Source: an uncultured Oxalobacter sp. (GTDB taxonomy: Bacteria; Pseudomonadota; Gammaproteobacteria; Burkholderiales; Burkholderiaceae_D). Taken from it: 64,000 bases of DNA. Under the pieces are notes generated by a model, which ran no database searches, was not told the origin of the DNA, and worked only from the letters and a program-made list of their open reading frames with translations. Positions 32,307 to 40,678 of this stretch are shown here, piece after piece. The position numbers and the translations under genes are program-made. The stretch is from the NCBI GenBank assembly GCA_934401755.1, contig CAKRSU010000001.1, positions 1 through 64,000 on the forward strand, given 5' to 3'. Positions within the stretch are counted from its first letter, which is position 1; every line of letters starts with the position of its first letter.

Positions 32307-32723
32307 TTATTTTTCAGGTTGAGTCACAAATCCGATACGAGTAAGCCCCGATTGACCGGCATCAGACAAGGCTTGTGCAACGGATTGATAATCCGCATGC
32401 TGATCTGCATAAATATGGACTTCTGGCATCGTTTTTTTTTGAGCTGCCGTCATAAAAATCAGACGGCTTTCTTCTCGGCTAACGGCTTTACCATCAATTA
32501 AACGACTGCCATCAGCACGAATGGAAACAGCAATTTTTGCTGGCACTTGAATGTCCCCCGAAGCATTAGCTTGAGGAAGATCAATTTTCATTGCTTGCCC
32601 CATTAATGGCGCTGTTACAATAAAAATGACGAGCAACACCAACATGACATCAATTAATGGAATCATGTTCATCGCACTCATAGGAGAAGCATTTCTGCGA
32701 CTTGAAAATTTACTCTCTAGCAT
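32307..32723 (-). CDS. exbD: ExbD, TonB energising complex
   Basis: 138 residues. One N-terminal membrane helix containing the proton-pathway Asp (MNMIPLIDVMLVLLVIFIV) and a periplasmic domain ending TRIGFVTQPEK. It couples proton flow to TonB with ExbB. Its ATG overlaps the exbB stop by one base (TAATG), indicating coupled translation. Confidence 0.95.
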   Translation of the reverse strand: MLESKFSSRRNASPMSAMNMIPLIDVMLVLLVIFIVTAPLMGQAMKIDLPQANASGDIQVPAKIAVSIRADGSRLIDGKAVSREESRLIFMTAAQKKTMPEVHIYADQHADYQSVAQALSDAGQSGLTRIGFVTQPEK

Positions 32724-33499
32724 TATGCCCCCTTACGATTGATGGCAATAACATTGCCATTTCGCTGATTACGATCAGCTACCTCAGAATCAGGAATAGA
32801 CTGCTTAATGGTATAAAGTTTCCCGGTTGTTAAAAACGTTAACAATTCATTGGCAAATCCATCAAGTTTTCCTAATGTCACGTTATTCATTCTAAGCAAC
32901 CAGTTGTACCCAATAACAGCTGGAATTGCCGTTGCCAAACCAATTCCTGTCATAATCAATGCTTCACCAACGGGACCTGCAATTTGATCTAATCCAAAAG
33001 ATCCCCCTGAGCCAATCCCAATTAACGCATGATAGATTCCCCAAACCGTTCCAAAAAGTCCAACAAACGGCGCGGTAGAAGCAATGGTTGCTAATATTGT
33101 CAAACCATTTTCAAGTTTCGCGGCTTCTTCATCAATGACCATACGCATCGTACGCATAATAAATTCCTGCCGCGTTCCTGCCTCAGAAAGTTTAGAAGCC
33201 CCATAAGTTTCATGATGTGCTTTTGCATGTTGAGCATGAGCCGTAAGATGTGAAAAAGGACAACGGATCCCATGAACTTGGATTTCATGCTGAACACTAT
33301 CGAGTGAAGTCGCATTCCAAAAAAGCAATAAAAAATCTCGACTATTCTTTTTTTGTTTCCAAGCGAAAATCCCTTTTGCGACTAAAATCGTCCACGAAAC
33401 AACAGACATTGCAATTAATACAAAAAAAAGAAATTTTCCTAAAAAATCACTTTGACTAATAAAATGACTAAACCCAAAGGCACTCGTTGATACTTCCAT
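32723..33499 (-). CDS. exbB: ExbB, TonB energising complex
   Basis: 258 residues from ATG 33499, supported by a GAAGGAAG ribosome site; an upstream in-frame start is less likely. MotA/TolQ/ExbB channel domain with three helices and the motif ATIASTAPFVGLFGTVWGIYHA. It partners ExbD and TonB in the inner membrane to drive the receptor. It follows tonB by about 57 bases. Confidence 0.94.
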   Translation of the reverse strand: MEVSTSAFGFSHFISQSDFLGKFLFFVLIAMSVVSWTILVAKGIFAWKQKKNSRDFLLLFWNATSLDSVQHEIQVHGIRCPFSHLTAHAQHAKAHHETYGASKLSEAGTRQEFIMRTMRMVIDEEAAKLENGLTILATIASTAPFVGLFGTVWGIYHALIGIGSGGSFGLDQIAGPVGEALIMTGIGLATAIPAVIGYNWLLRMNNVTLGKLDGFANELLTFLTTGKLYTIKQSIPDSEVADRNQRNGNVIAINRKGA

Positions 33500-33556
33500 T
33501 GTGGCAACTTCCTTCTTTCTAATAACGATCAATCAATGCTTAAAATTAGGCGTTTT

Positions 33557-34381
33557 TTATTCATTCAAGTTAAAGCGGTAAGGAATAATAGCGGCAACCG
33601 TTAACACAACACCATTTTGAATATAGGGATAAAACGAACTGCGTCTAGCTGCCACAAGTGCTGCATCATCTAGTCGCCGATATCCTGATGAACGTTCCAA
33701 TATTGCGGTTTGAACGGAGCCATCCCCCCTCACTACAACTTTAATCATTGCTTGTCCGATTTCATGACGTTCAATTGATATCGCGGGATATTGAGGCCGA
33801 ACAGCATGCCGATAACGCAATGCAGAAGCAGCGACCTTGATGATTTCTGCACGATTTCCCGTACCATTTCCTATACCGTTGCCAACCCCATTTCCAATTC
33901 CATTTCCTTTTCCTGCCCCTATTCCATGACCAACACCTATTCCACGCCCAAATCCAATGCCACCTTCGTTTCCGATTCCCTTTTCACTCGTTGAAGCATT
34001 CGCAACTTGATGAGATACCGTTGGCGTCTTTTGCTGTTTATTGGCAGCCGAAAAGTGAAAATCCTTTTTTTCGATACTTTTAGAAATAATCAGCTGCGAA
34101 TGCTTTTGAACATTAACGGTCTTTACCACACTCTCTTTTTGAGAGATCGGAAAAACATTAACCCTCATAACGGATTCTTCAGCTCCCTTACTTCCTTTTC
34201 CATTACCACCACCGCCCCCTTGAATTGCTGAAGCACTCAAAACCACCGAATTATTTTGAGAAATCATGCCAATTAATAAACAATGAATTAAAGTCACCGT
34301 AATGCAGAGTCCTCGAACGGCTGATTTCGATAATAAATAACGATGCTGATAAAAAAATGGGGACTGATTAGATTCCAACAT
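33557..34381 (-). CDS. tonB: TonB with glycine-rich periplasmic spacer
   Basis: 274 residues. N-terminal membrane anchor near residues 22-45, a variable periplasmic segment, then a C-terminal TonB domain (RPQYPAISIERHEIGQAMIKVVV and LDDAALVAARRSSFYPY). The family usually has a Pro-Lys/Pro-Glu spacer; here it is replaced by repeated G-x-G-x and GNGIGN units (about residues 140-180). First gene of the uptake unit, directly downstream of the Fur-box region. Confidence 0.93.
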   Translation of the reverse strand: MLESNQSPFFYQHRYLLSKSAVRGLCITVTLIHCLLIGMISQNNSVVLSASAIQGGGGGNGKGSKGAEESVMRVNVFPISQKESVVKTVNVQKHSQLIISKSIEKKDFHFSAANKQQKTPTVSHQVANASTSEKGIGNEGGIGFGRGIGVGHGIGAGKGNGIGNGVGNGIGNGTGNRAEIIKVAASALRYRHAVRPQYPAISIERHEIGQAMIKVVVRGDGSVQTAILERSSGYRRLDDAALVAARRSSFYPYIQNGVVLTVAAIIPYRFNLNE

Positions 34382-34545
34382 GCTTCATTCACTTTTTCTT
34401 CACAACTCAATTTCCATTGACGATAAAAATAATTCTCATTATCATCTCGCTTTGTTTAACTGAGAATAATTCTCATTATCATTTCAATGAGTACGAATGA
34501 TAATAGTTCTCATTCTCAATAGCAACAATTTTTTAAGAGGAATGT
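34382..34545. promoter_or_regulatory. Divergent tonB/hutX control region with three Fur-box-like sites
   Basis: Three 19-bp matches to the GATAATGATAATCATTATC pattern on one strand or the other: 34425-34443, 34462-34480 and 34496-34514. Each contains TTCTCATT and AT-rich arms. The last lies about 30 bases before the hutX start. Iron-loaded Fur binding here would repress both units together. Established Fur consensus, with the assignment by eye. Confidence 0.85.
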
Positions 34546-35103
34546 ATGCAAAAAAAACAACGAGAGATAAACAGCAATTTTCCTGAAACAAAAGAAATGC
34601 TACGAGCTCAACTCGCCGAAAAACCGGGAACGATGTTAGAAGCTTTTGCTAAAAATCACGGCTTAACCGTTGCTGAAGTGATTGAATTGCTTCCCAATAA
34701 TACTTGGAAGAAAATGGATAAAGCATTCTTAATCGATTTACTGAAAACACTTCCTGATATCGGTAAAGTAACAACTGTTATTCACACAGCTGATGTCATT
34801 TTTGAATTTTCTGGACACTTTCCACGAGGCGGTATGGCTCATGGATTCTACAATCTCTCATTTAAATCGCCTTTTCATGGTCATATCCGTATAAATAATT
34901 GCCAATCTATCTACTTAATTGAACGCCCTTTCATGAATACACAAACAGTCAGTGTGCAATTCGTTAATACAGAAGGCGACGTTATGTTCAAAGTATTTGC
35001 TGGCAGAGATGAAAATCATCACCTTATCCAAAAACAAGTCGAAACGATGCGGCAATGGTTTACGGATGATTTTCAAAGATCATTGATGGAGAAAACACAA
35101 TGA
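34546..35103 (+). CDS. hutX: Haem-utilisation cytosolic carrier HutX
   Basis: 185 residues of the ChuX/HutX family. A helical N-terminus (LRAQLAEKPGTMLEAFAKNHGLTVAEVIELLP region) leads to the beta-sheet haem-binding body (DVIFEFSGHFPRGGMAHGFYNL). It binds and hands on haem in the cytoplasm. AAGAGG ribosome site precedes ATG 34546. The next gene overlaps its stop by four bases (ATGA). Confidence 0.93.
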   Translation: MQKKQREINSNFPETKEMLRAQLAEKPGTMLEAFAKNHGLTVAEVIELLPNNTWKKMDKAFLIDLLKTLPDIGKVTTVIHTADVIFEFSGHFPRGGMAHGFYNLSFKSPFHGHIRINNCQSIYLIERPFMNTQTVSVQFVNTEGDVMFKVFAGRDENHHLIQKQVETMRQWFTDDFQRSLMEKTQ

Positions 35104-35753
35104 GTGGAATTGATTGGTTATTATTTGGAGGCACAAGAAATACGGGACTAGAAATCGCCAAATTAGCGATTAACCGTGGAAAACGTGTCTCAGCAATGGT
35201 TCGGCCAGAAAGCTATGACTCAGCCTTAAGATCACTGGGAGTATCTATTATTCATGGCGATGCTTTTTCTTTAAACGACTGTATTCATGCCGTTAAATTA
35301 ACCCAACCTCAATATGTTATTAGTACGATGGGCGGCAAAAATAAAGATGGGCGCCGCATCTGTGCGATTGGAAATATTCATGTTGCCAAAGCATTAAGCC
35401 ATGCGAAAAGACTTGAACGTTATTTATTAGTTACGTCTATGGGATGTGGCGATCAATACGCAACAACCAGTGATCAAGTCAAAAAGTTTTTGGGAGAAGC
35501 ACTTTTAGCAAAAACTGAAGCGGAAAATTTTCTACAAGATAGCCAATTACCTTGGACAATCGTCCGTCCAGGAGGACTTGAAAACACACCAGCAAGCGGC
35601 CGTTATTTTTTAACCACAAAACCGGATAAACAACACAAAAGCTACCTTTCTCGTTTAGATGTCGCACAAGCCATTATTCAATTGCTTGAAGATCCATATT
35701 GGTTGCACCGTATTGTATCTGTTCAAAATGCAGCGCTCATGGAGGATAAATAA
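35100..35753 (+). CDS. ChuY-like NAD(P)-binding reductase, probable anaerobilin reductase
   Basis: 217 residues of the atypical SDR/NAD(P)-binding type. N-terminal nucleotide loop FGGTRNTGLEIAKLA, then VISTMGGKNKDG, YLLVTSMGCGDQ and WTIVRPGGLENTP. In enterohaemorrhagic E. coli the equivalent ChuY, next to ChuW and ChuX, reduces the anaerobilin made by ChuW. Here the gene lies between hutX and hutW, overlapping one and three bases from the other, the same trio in another order. Assignment as reductase of the haem-opening product is inferred from position and fold. Confidence 0.8.
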   Translation: MSGIDWLLFGGTRNTGLEIAKLAINRGKRVSAMVRPESYDSALRSLGVSIIHGDAFSLNDCIHAVKLTQPQYVISTMGGKNKDGRRICAIGNIHVAKALSHAKRLERYLLVTSMGCGDQYATTSDQVKKFLGEALLAKTEAENFLQDSQLPWTIVRPGGLENTPASGRYFLTTKPDKQHKSYLSRLDVAQAIIQLLEDPYWLHRIVSVQNAALMEDK

Positions 35754-35756
35754 CGA

Positions 35757-37130
35757 ATGGATCTTTCTCTTTTTTACGCCAAAAAATCTGATTTTCCGAT
35801 ACGAGATGCCTTTACACAAGAAACGATAAAAATGCCTTCTGCAGCAAGCATGATGCAAAAACCGCCTAAATGGACAGGGGGTACTTTTCAAGAATTTGCA
35901 GAAGAGGCTTTTATGGCCGATCCTTCTCGACCACTCGCATTATATCTACATATCCCATTTTGCCATCATCATTGTACGTTTTGTCCTTTTTATATCAATC
36001 AAACCAAAAAGAATTTTAGCCAAGACTATACAACATTGGTGTTACGTGAAATCGAATTAACCGCAGATATTCTAAAACACGTCATTGATAAGCGAAAAGT
36101 CGATACCATTTATTTTGGCGGAGGCACCCCTAGTGACCTTGATGAAGCGGATATGGCAGGACTATTGACCTCACTATTTGATCATTTCAATATCCCCAAA
36201 ACGGCTGAAGTCACTATTGAAGGACGAACAACAGGTTTTAGTGCTTCTAAAGCAAAAACTTGGAAAGCAGCAGGCGCCAATCGCTTCTCATTAGGCATTC
36301 AGTCTGCAAATACTCGATTACGTAAACGATTGGGACGACTGCAAAGTCGTGAAGAATTACAAGCAACCCTAAGCGGTATCGGAGAAAGTGGCGCCTCTTT
36401 AATTATCGATATGCTATATGGGCTCCCTGAACAAACTGAAGAAATTTTACTCAATGATATTCAATTTGTTTCAGAAAAAACGCCAATTGATGGGCTTGAT
36501 CTCTATGAATTACGTATTTTTCCGGGAAGTCCTCTCGCTAAAGCAATTGAACGAGGTAAAATCGCGCCAGCGCCTTCATTTGAAGACACTGCATTAATGT
36601 TTCATTCTGCCTATCATGCTTTAGAAATACAAGGCTTTCGCCATTTTTCCCCAAAACATTGGCGACGGCATCCCAAAGAACGTTCACTATATAATCGTCT
36701 TGCCTCCCAACAATGCGATATGATTCCTTTCGGCTCTGCAAGCGGAGGACGACTGCATAATATTGGCCTTGGTAATGCTCGTGACCTTAAAAGCTATACT
36801 GAAAAAATTGAATCAGGAGTCAAACCTTTAAGCAGAATTGCATCCTCGCCATTACATCATCCTTCAACGGAGTTTAACAAAATACTGTCTTCATATACTG
36901 AATGGTTGTGTTTACCCCCGATTGCACTATGGCCAAAATCACACCGTGAATTCGCTGCAATATTACTCCAGCAATGGCAAGACGCGGGATTACTTTTTCC
37001 CCAAAATCATCTAGATGAAGATCCTTTATTAATGGGCCCAAATGATGGATTTCGTATGACAAGTGCTGGATACTTTTGGAATCGAAAACTGAATGTTTTA
37101 ATTCAACAATTTTTAAATACGCCCGTTTAA
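35757..37130 (+). CDS. hutW: Anaerobic haem-degrading radical SAM methyltransferase HutW/ChuW
   Basis: 457 residues, HemN-like. Radical SAM cluster motif C-x3-C-x2-C at Cys69, Cys73 and Cys76 (HIPFCHHHCTFC), then YFGGGTPSDLD and LGIQSANTRLRKRLGR. The family opens the porphyrin ring without oxygen and frees iron. It is distinguished from coproporphyrinogen dehydrogenase by its neighbours hutX and the ChuY-like gene. No oxygen-dependent haem oxygenase is visible in the window, which suggests anaerobic or low-oxygen growth. Confidence 0.93.
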   Translation: MDLSLFYAKKSDFPIRDAFTQETIKMPSAASMMQKPPKWTGGTFQEFAEEAFMADPSRPLALYLHIPFCHHHCTFCPFYINQTKKNFSQDYTTLVLREIELTADILKHVIDKRKVDTIYFGGGTPSDLDEADMAGLLTSLFDHFNIPKTAEVTIEGRTTGFSASKAKTWKAAGANRFSLGIQSANTRLRKRLGRLQSREELQATLSGIGESGASLIIDMLYGLPEQTEEILLNDIQFVSEKTPIDGLDLYELRIFPGSPLAKAIERGKIAPAPSFEDTALMFHSAYHALEIQGFRHFSPKHWRRHPKERSLYNRLASQQCDMIPFGSASGGRLHNIGLGNARDLKSYTEKIESGVKPLSRIASSPLHHPSTEFNKILSSYTEWLCLPPIALWPKSHREFAAILLQQWQDAGLLFPQNHLDEDPLLMGPNDGFRMTSAGYFWNRKLNVLIQQFLNTPV

Positions 37131-37146
37131 ATCCTCCTATTTAATA

Positions 37147-37179
37147 GGCTTTTCCTACTTCAAAACGGGAAAAGCCTTT
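37147..37179 (+). terminator. Hairpin ending the hutXYW unit
   Basis: Perfect 9-bp stem, 37147-37155 with 37168-37176, followed only by three T. A modest intrinsic terminator between convergent genes. Confidence 0.55.
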
Positions 37180-37192
37180 ATCAACAATATAT

Positions 37193-37612
37193 TTAAAATC
37201 CCTCATCCTGTTTTAAATTATCCTTTTTACGTTTTACGGCTTCACCCTTTTCTTCTGCTGTATCTGAACGCATTGCCATTCGTTCAACTAAAGTTTTGGG
37301 ACCATTTTGTTTAGGAATAGGACGCGATGTCATATAAAACACCCCTAAAATCGTCAAAATACAGATTCCCCAAACAGTAATCGTATCCTGCAAAGAGGGG
37401 GAAATGCCATTAGGAGACGGTAAAAAACTCATCACAGCAGCATATAGAAAAAAATACCCTGGAAATAATCCGATAACAATACCTAAAAAATGAGAAACCA
37501 GTTTTCGTGATCCTTTTCTTTGATTATAAACATAAACACGACGCCAACATAAAAGCCCTATCAAGGCAGATATTATAAAAATGGCAATAAGCATCAGCTC
37601 TTTTCCCTTCAA
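37193..37612 (-). CDS. Small inner-membrane protein of unknown function
   Basis: 139 residues with about three hydrophobic helices (near 5-25, 42-65 and 80-100) and a charged, Lys-rich C-terminal tail (AEEKGEAVKRKKDNLKQDEGF) probably in the cytoplasm. Not recognised as a named family. It lies convergent with hutW and downstream of the aldo/keto reductase, from which a strong terminator separates it. Confidence 0.65.
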   Translation of the reverse strand: MKGKELMLIAIFIISALIGLLCWRRVYVYNQRKGSRKLVSHFLGIVIGLFPGYFFLYAAVMSFLPSPNGISPSLQDTITVWGICILTILGVFYMTSRPIPKQNGPKTLVERMAMRSDTAEEKGEAVKRKKDNLKQDEGF

Positions 37613-37630
37613 TGATTCGTACTAAAAACA

Positions 37631-37669
37631 AAAACCCCGTTGAACGGTATTTTTCTTTCAACGGGGAAA
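37631..37669 (-). terminator. Terminator of the aldo/keto reductase gene
   Basis: Perfect 10-bp stem (37635-37644 with 37657-37666) and T-rich tail on the minus strand; A-rich on the other side, so possibly bidirectional. Confidence 0.88.
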
Positions 37670-37692
37670 AAAGATTGTTCAAACAAAACGGC

Positions 37693-38538
37693 CTAGAATT
37701 TTACTTGATCAGGATGCAAACACATACCACCACAATCGGTTAATGCATCAATATTAGCCGTATCTTCTGCGGTTAATTCAAAATCAAAAACATCTATATT
37801 TTGCAAAATACGAGCAGGAGTTACCGATTTAACCAATGGAAGTAGCCCTTTATCTAACACCCAACGCAAACAAACTTGCGCTGCTGTTCGTTTATATTTT
37901 TCTGCAATTTGATTAATCACCGGATTAATCAATACATCCCCCCGTCCAAGCGGGCTCCATGCTTCAATTTGAATGCCATTTTCTTGACAAAATTCAACGA
38001 CTTCAATTTGTTGATATCCTGGATGATATTCAATCTGATTAATCGCCGGAATGACATCACACTTATCAAGCAATGGTTTCAAATGATGTGGCATAAAATT
38101 ACTAACACCAATAGCACGAATCTTCCCAGCTTTGTATAACTGTTCCATTGCGCGCCAAGTATCATAATTGATCTGCTTCCACGTTTCAGGAAACTGAGTT
38201 GGAATAGCTGGCCAATGAATCAGAAACAGATCAAGATAATCCATTTGTAAATTCTGTAATGTCCGTTCAAACGCTCTGAAAACATTGTCATAACCACGCT
38301 TTGTATTCCACAATTTACTGGTTACAAAAATCTTATCGCGCATCACGCCACTTGCTCGAATAGCTTTACCAACACTTTCTTCATTACGATAAGCTGCCGC
38401 TGTATCAATATGAGTATATCCTGCCTGAGTAATCGCATACTGAATCGCAGAAACCCCTGTTGCATCATTGGGGATTTCCCATGTTCCCAAACCAATCACT
38501 GGAATTTCTATTCCATTATTTAATTTATATGTTTTCAT
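37693..38538 (-). CDS. Aldo/keto reductase
   Basis: 281 residues from the ATG at 38538; another ATG three codons upstream is possible. Conserved AKR tetrad is present: Asp45, Tyr50 (in HIDTAAAYRNEE), Lys75 (VTSKLWN) and His108 (LFLIHWP). A TIM barrel using NADPH to reduce aldehydes such as 2,5-diketogluconate or methylglyoxal. Substrate not predictable. Transcribed alone. Confidence 0.92.
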   Translation of the reverse strand: MKTYKLNNGIEIPVIGLGTWEIPNDATGVSAIQYAITQAGYTHIDTAAAYRNEESVGKAIRASGVMRDKIFVTSKLWNTKRGYDNVFRAFERTLQNLQMDYLDLFLIHWPAIPTQFPETWKQINYDTWRAMEQLYKAGKIRAIGVSNFMPHHLKPLLDKCDVIPAINQIEYHPGYQQIEVVEFCQENGIQIEAWSPLGRGDVLINPVINQIAEKYKRTAAQVCLRWVLDKGLLPLVKSVTPARILQNIDVFDFELTAEDTANIDALTDCGGMCLHPDQVKF

Positions 38539-39168
38539 AAACCTCATCCTTACTTACACGCCATTTCCAACACGATCATTTCCAGCTTCACATATTGATT
38601 GTACCTGAAAACCCAATATTTTCGATGAACAATACATCGATTCCCTCTCACTTATCTCGCCACGACAAAGAGCAGTTATTACTCATTTAACCACTCATTT
38701 GATTGCTTTAAGCACTATTTTCGAAAATAGAGAACAAAAAGAGTAAAGACTGTTTTAAACGGAAATAGTTAATGTTTAGTAAAGAATAGCGATACAGCAA
38801 CTCAATACGAATTTGCTATTATTGATATCCCAAAAAGTCCATTAATCCACGAAACACGAATATTATTTGGCTTACAAAAATGACTCACTTAGCATCATGG
38901 AAAAACACTTTCTGATTCCTCCAAAAAATGCTCACAATTTAAGATAGAAAAAGATATGAAACTGAACAAAATAATGCAATGACCACAAATTGATATCATA
39001 AAGTGAATGAAGCCATAAAAACTTAAAAAATACTAAAATTTGTACGTTAGCAAATCATGCAATACTACATAATTAATCGCCAGAATTCCTTTTTAGAAAT
39101 TAAAAGAATATTCTATAAATATATTATTAATATTAAATAACCATTCTTTTTAGCAAAAATTCAAAACC
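38539..39168. other. AT-rich intergenic region before the Sel1 cluster
   Basis: About 630 bases. No gene is supported; short frames lack ribosome sites and recognisable motifs. It must hold promoters for the reductase and the first Sel1 gene, whose own start lacks a Shine-Dalgarno sequence. Confidence 0.5.
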
Positions 39169-40572
39169 ATGAACAAGATATCCCATCCTAACATCGACAA
39201 CGATCAACTGATTGAGGCTTTAAATGGAAATCAGAATGTTCAATTTGAATTGGGAAACGACTTTGCATCTGGCATTGAGCAAGATATGGAACAAGCCGCC
39301 TTTTGGTTTCGCCAAGCAGCCGATAAAGGACACATCAAAGCGCAATCTCGACTAGGACAAATGTATTTGAATGGAGAAGGCATTCCTAAAAATCATAAAC
39401 AGGCCCTTAATTGGTTACAAAAAGCCGCCAATGAAGGAGACGCTAATGCGCAATACCATCTTGCTATGATGTACAAAAATGGGCAAGGAGTTGCTATTGA
39501 TTTATACCAAACGGCTTACTGGGCAGAAAAAGCGGCTCGTCAAGGACATATTAATGCCCAACACGAAATTGCTTTTTGCTATTACAACGGAAATGGGGTA
39601 ACAGCAGATGCACCCCAAGCATTTCATTGGTGGCATCAAGCCGCAAAAGCTGGACATTGCGATGCTGCATTTTATTTAGGATGGTTATATAGCCAAGGAT
39701 TAGGCATTCCTCATAATGACTCTGATGCCGTCTACTGGTATCAAAAAGCGGCTAATCAAGGGCAAAATGCGGCTCAATTTAATCTTGGCTGCGCCTACCA
39801 TGAAGGAATTGGAATAGAAGCCAATCAAGAATTAGCGCTTTTATGGTGGCAAAAAGCGGCAAAAAATGGCAACGCCAATGCCCAATACAATTTAGGACTC
39901 GCATTTGAAGAGGGATTGGGTACCCCTAAAAATCTCTTAAAAGCACACAATTGGTATCAGCTTGCTGCAAAAAATCATCATACTGAAGCTCAGCTTCGAC
40001 TGGGCAATATGTATCAAGAAGGCATTCCATTTGAAATCAATTTTGAAAAAGCAGTGTATTGGTATCAACAAGCGGCACAACAAGGAAATAGCCAAGCACT
40101 ATTTCACTTAGCTCAAGCCTATCAAGACGGTCATGGGATTACACAAAATCTTGAACAAGCATTGATTTGCTATCAACAATCTGCTCGGAAAAACAACCGA
40201 GATGCACTCTTTAATTTAGGTTGTCTTTATCAAGAGGGAATTATCGTACCGAAAGATTCAATTCACGCATTTTCATATTGGCTAAAAGCTGCGAATGCCA
40301 ACCATCCAAAAGCACAACATAATACGGCCGTTTGTTATGAATATGGTTTCGGGACTGAAAAAGATATAAAAGCCGCATTTGTTTGGTATGAAAAAGCAGC
40401 AAAAAACGGCCAACCTGACGCCCAATTTAATATGGGTAGAGCTTATGAATTGGGGATCACTGTTCCCAAAGACGCTATTCGATCTCAGATTTGGTACAGT
40501 CGTGCTGCAAAACAAGGCCATCAAGACTCGCTCAATAAACTCCTAAAATTAAGAAACAATTTGCTACAATGA
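39169..40572 (+). CDS. Sel1-repeat protein, 12 repeats
   Basis: 467 residues made almost entirely of about twelve 36-residue Sel1 repeats (AQYxLGxxYxxGxGVxxDxxxAxxWxxxAAxxGH). Sel1 arrays form a right-handed superhelix that binds partner proteins. No signal peptide, so cytoplasmic or exported by a non-Sec route. Sel1 proteins often act as adaptors or as secreted effectors in host-associated bacteria. The start has no good Shine-Dalgarno. A second Sel1 gene follows 106 bases on, in the same direction. Confidence 0.88.
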   Translation: MNKISHPNIDNDQLIEALNGNQNVQFELGNDFASGIEQDMEQAAFWFRQAADKGHIKAQSRLGQMYLNGEGIPKNHKQALNWLQKAANEGDANAQYHLAMMYKNGQGVAIDLYQTAYWAEKAARQGHINAQHEIAFCYYNGNGVTADAPQAFHWWHQAAKAGHCDAAFYLGWLYSQGLGIPHNDSDAVYWYQKAANQGQNAAQFNLGCAYHEGIGIEANQELALLWWQKAAKNGNANAQYNLGLAFEEGLGTPKNLLKAHNWYQLAAKNHHTEAQLRLGNMYQEGIPFEINFEKAVYWYQQAAQQGNSQALFHLAQAYQDGHGITQNLEQALICYQQSARKNNRDALFNLGCLYQEGIIVPKDSIHAFSYWLKAANANHPKAQHNTAVCYEYGFGTEKDIKAAFVWYEKAAKNGQPDAQFNMGRAYELGITVPKDAIRSQIWYSRAAKQGHQDSLNKLLKLRNNLLQ

Positions 40573-40678
40573 CCCAAATTTCGCTACTTTCAGAATCATC
40601 ACCTTTTTATTCAGAGAACCTTTTCAAATGGGCTATTTTGCTTTCTGGCCTTTAATTTCACGATAAAACAAAAATATT

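Noticed and set aside
38539..39168. Possible transposase remnant before the Sel1 cluster
   Set aside because: Short frames were read in all directions but none kept a recognisable motif over more than about 25 residues.
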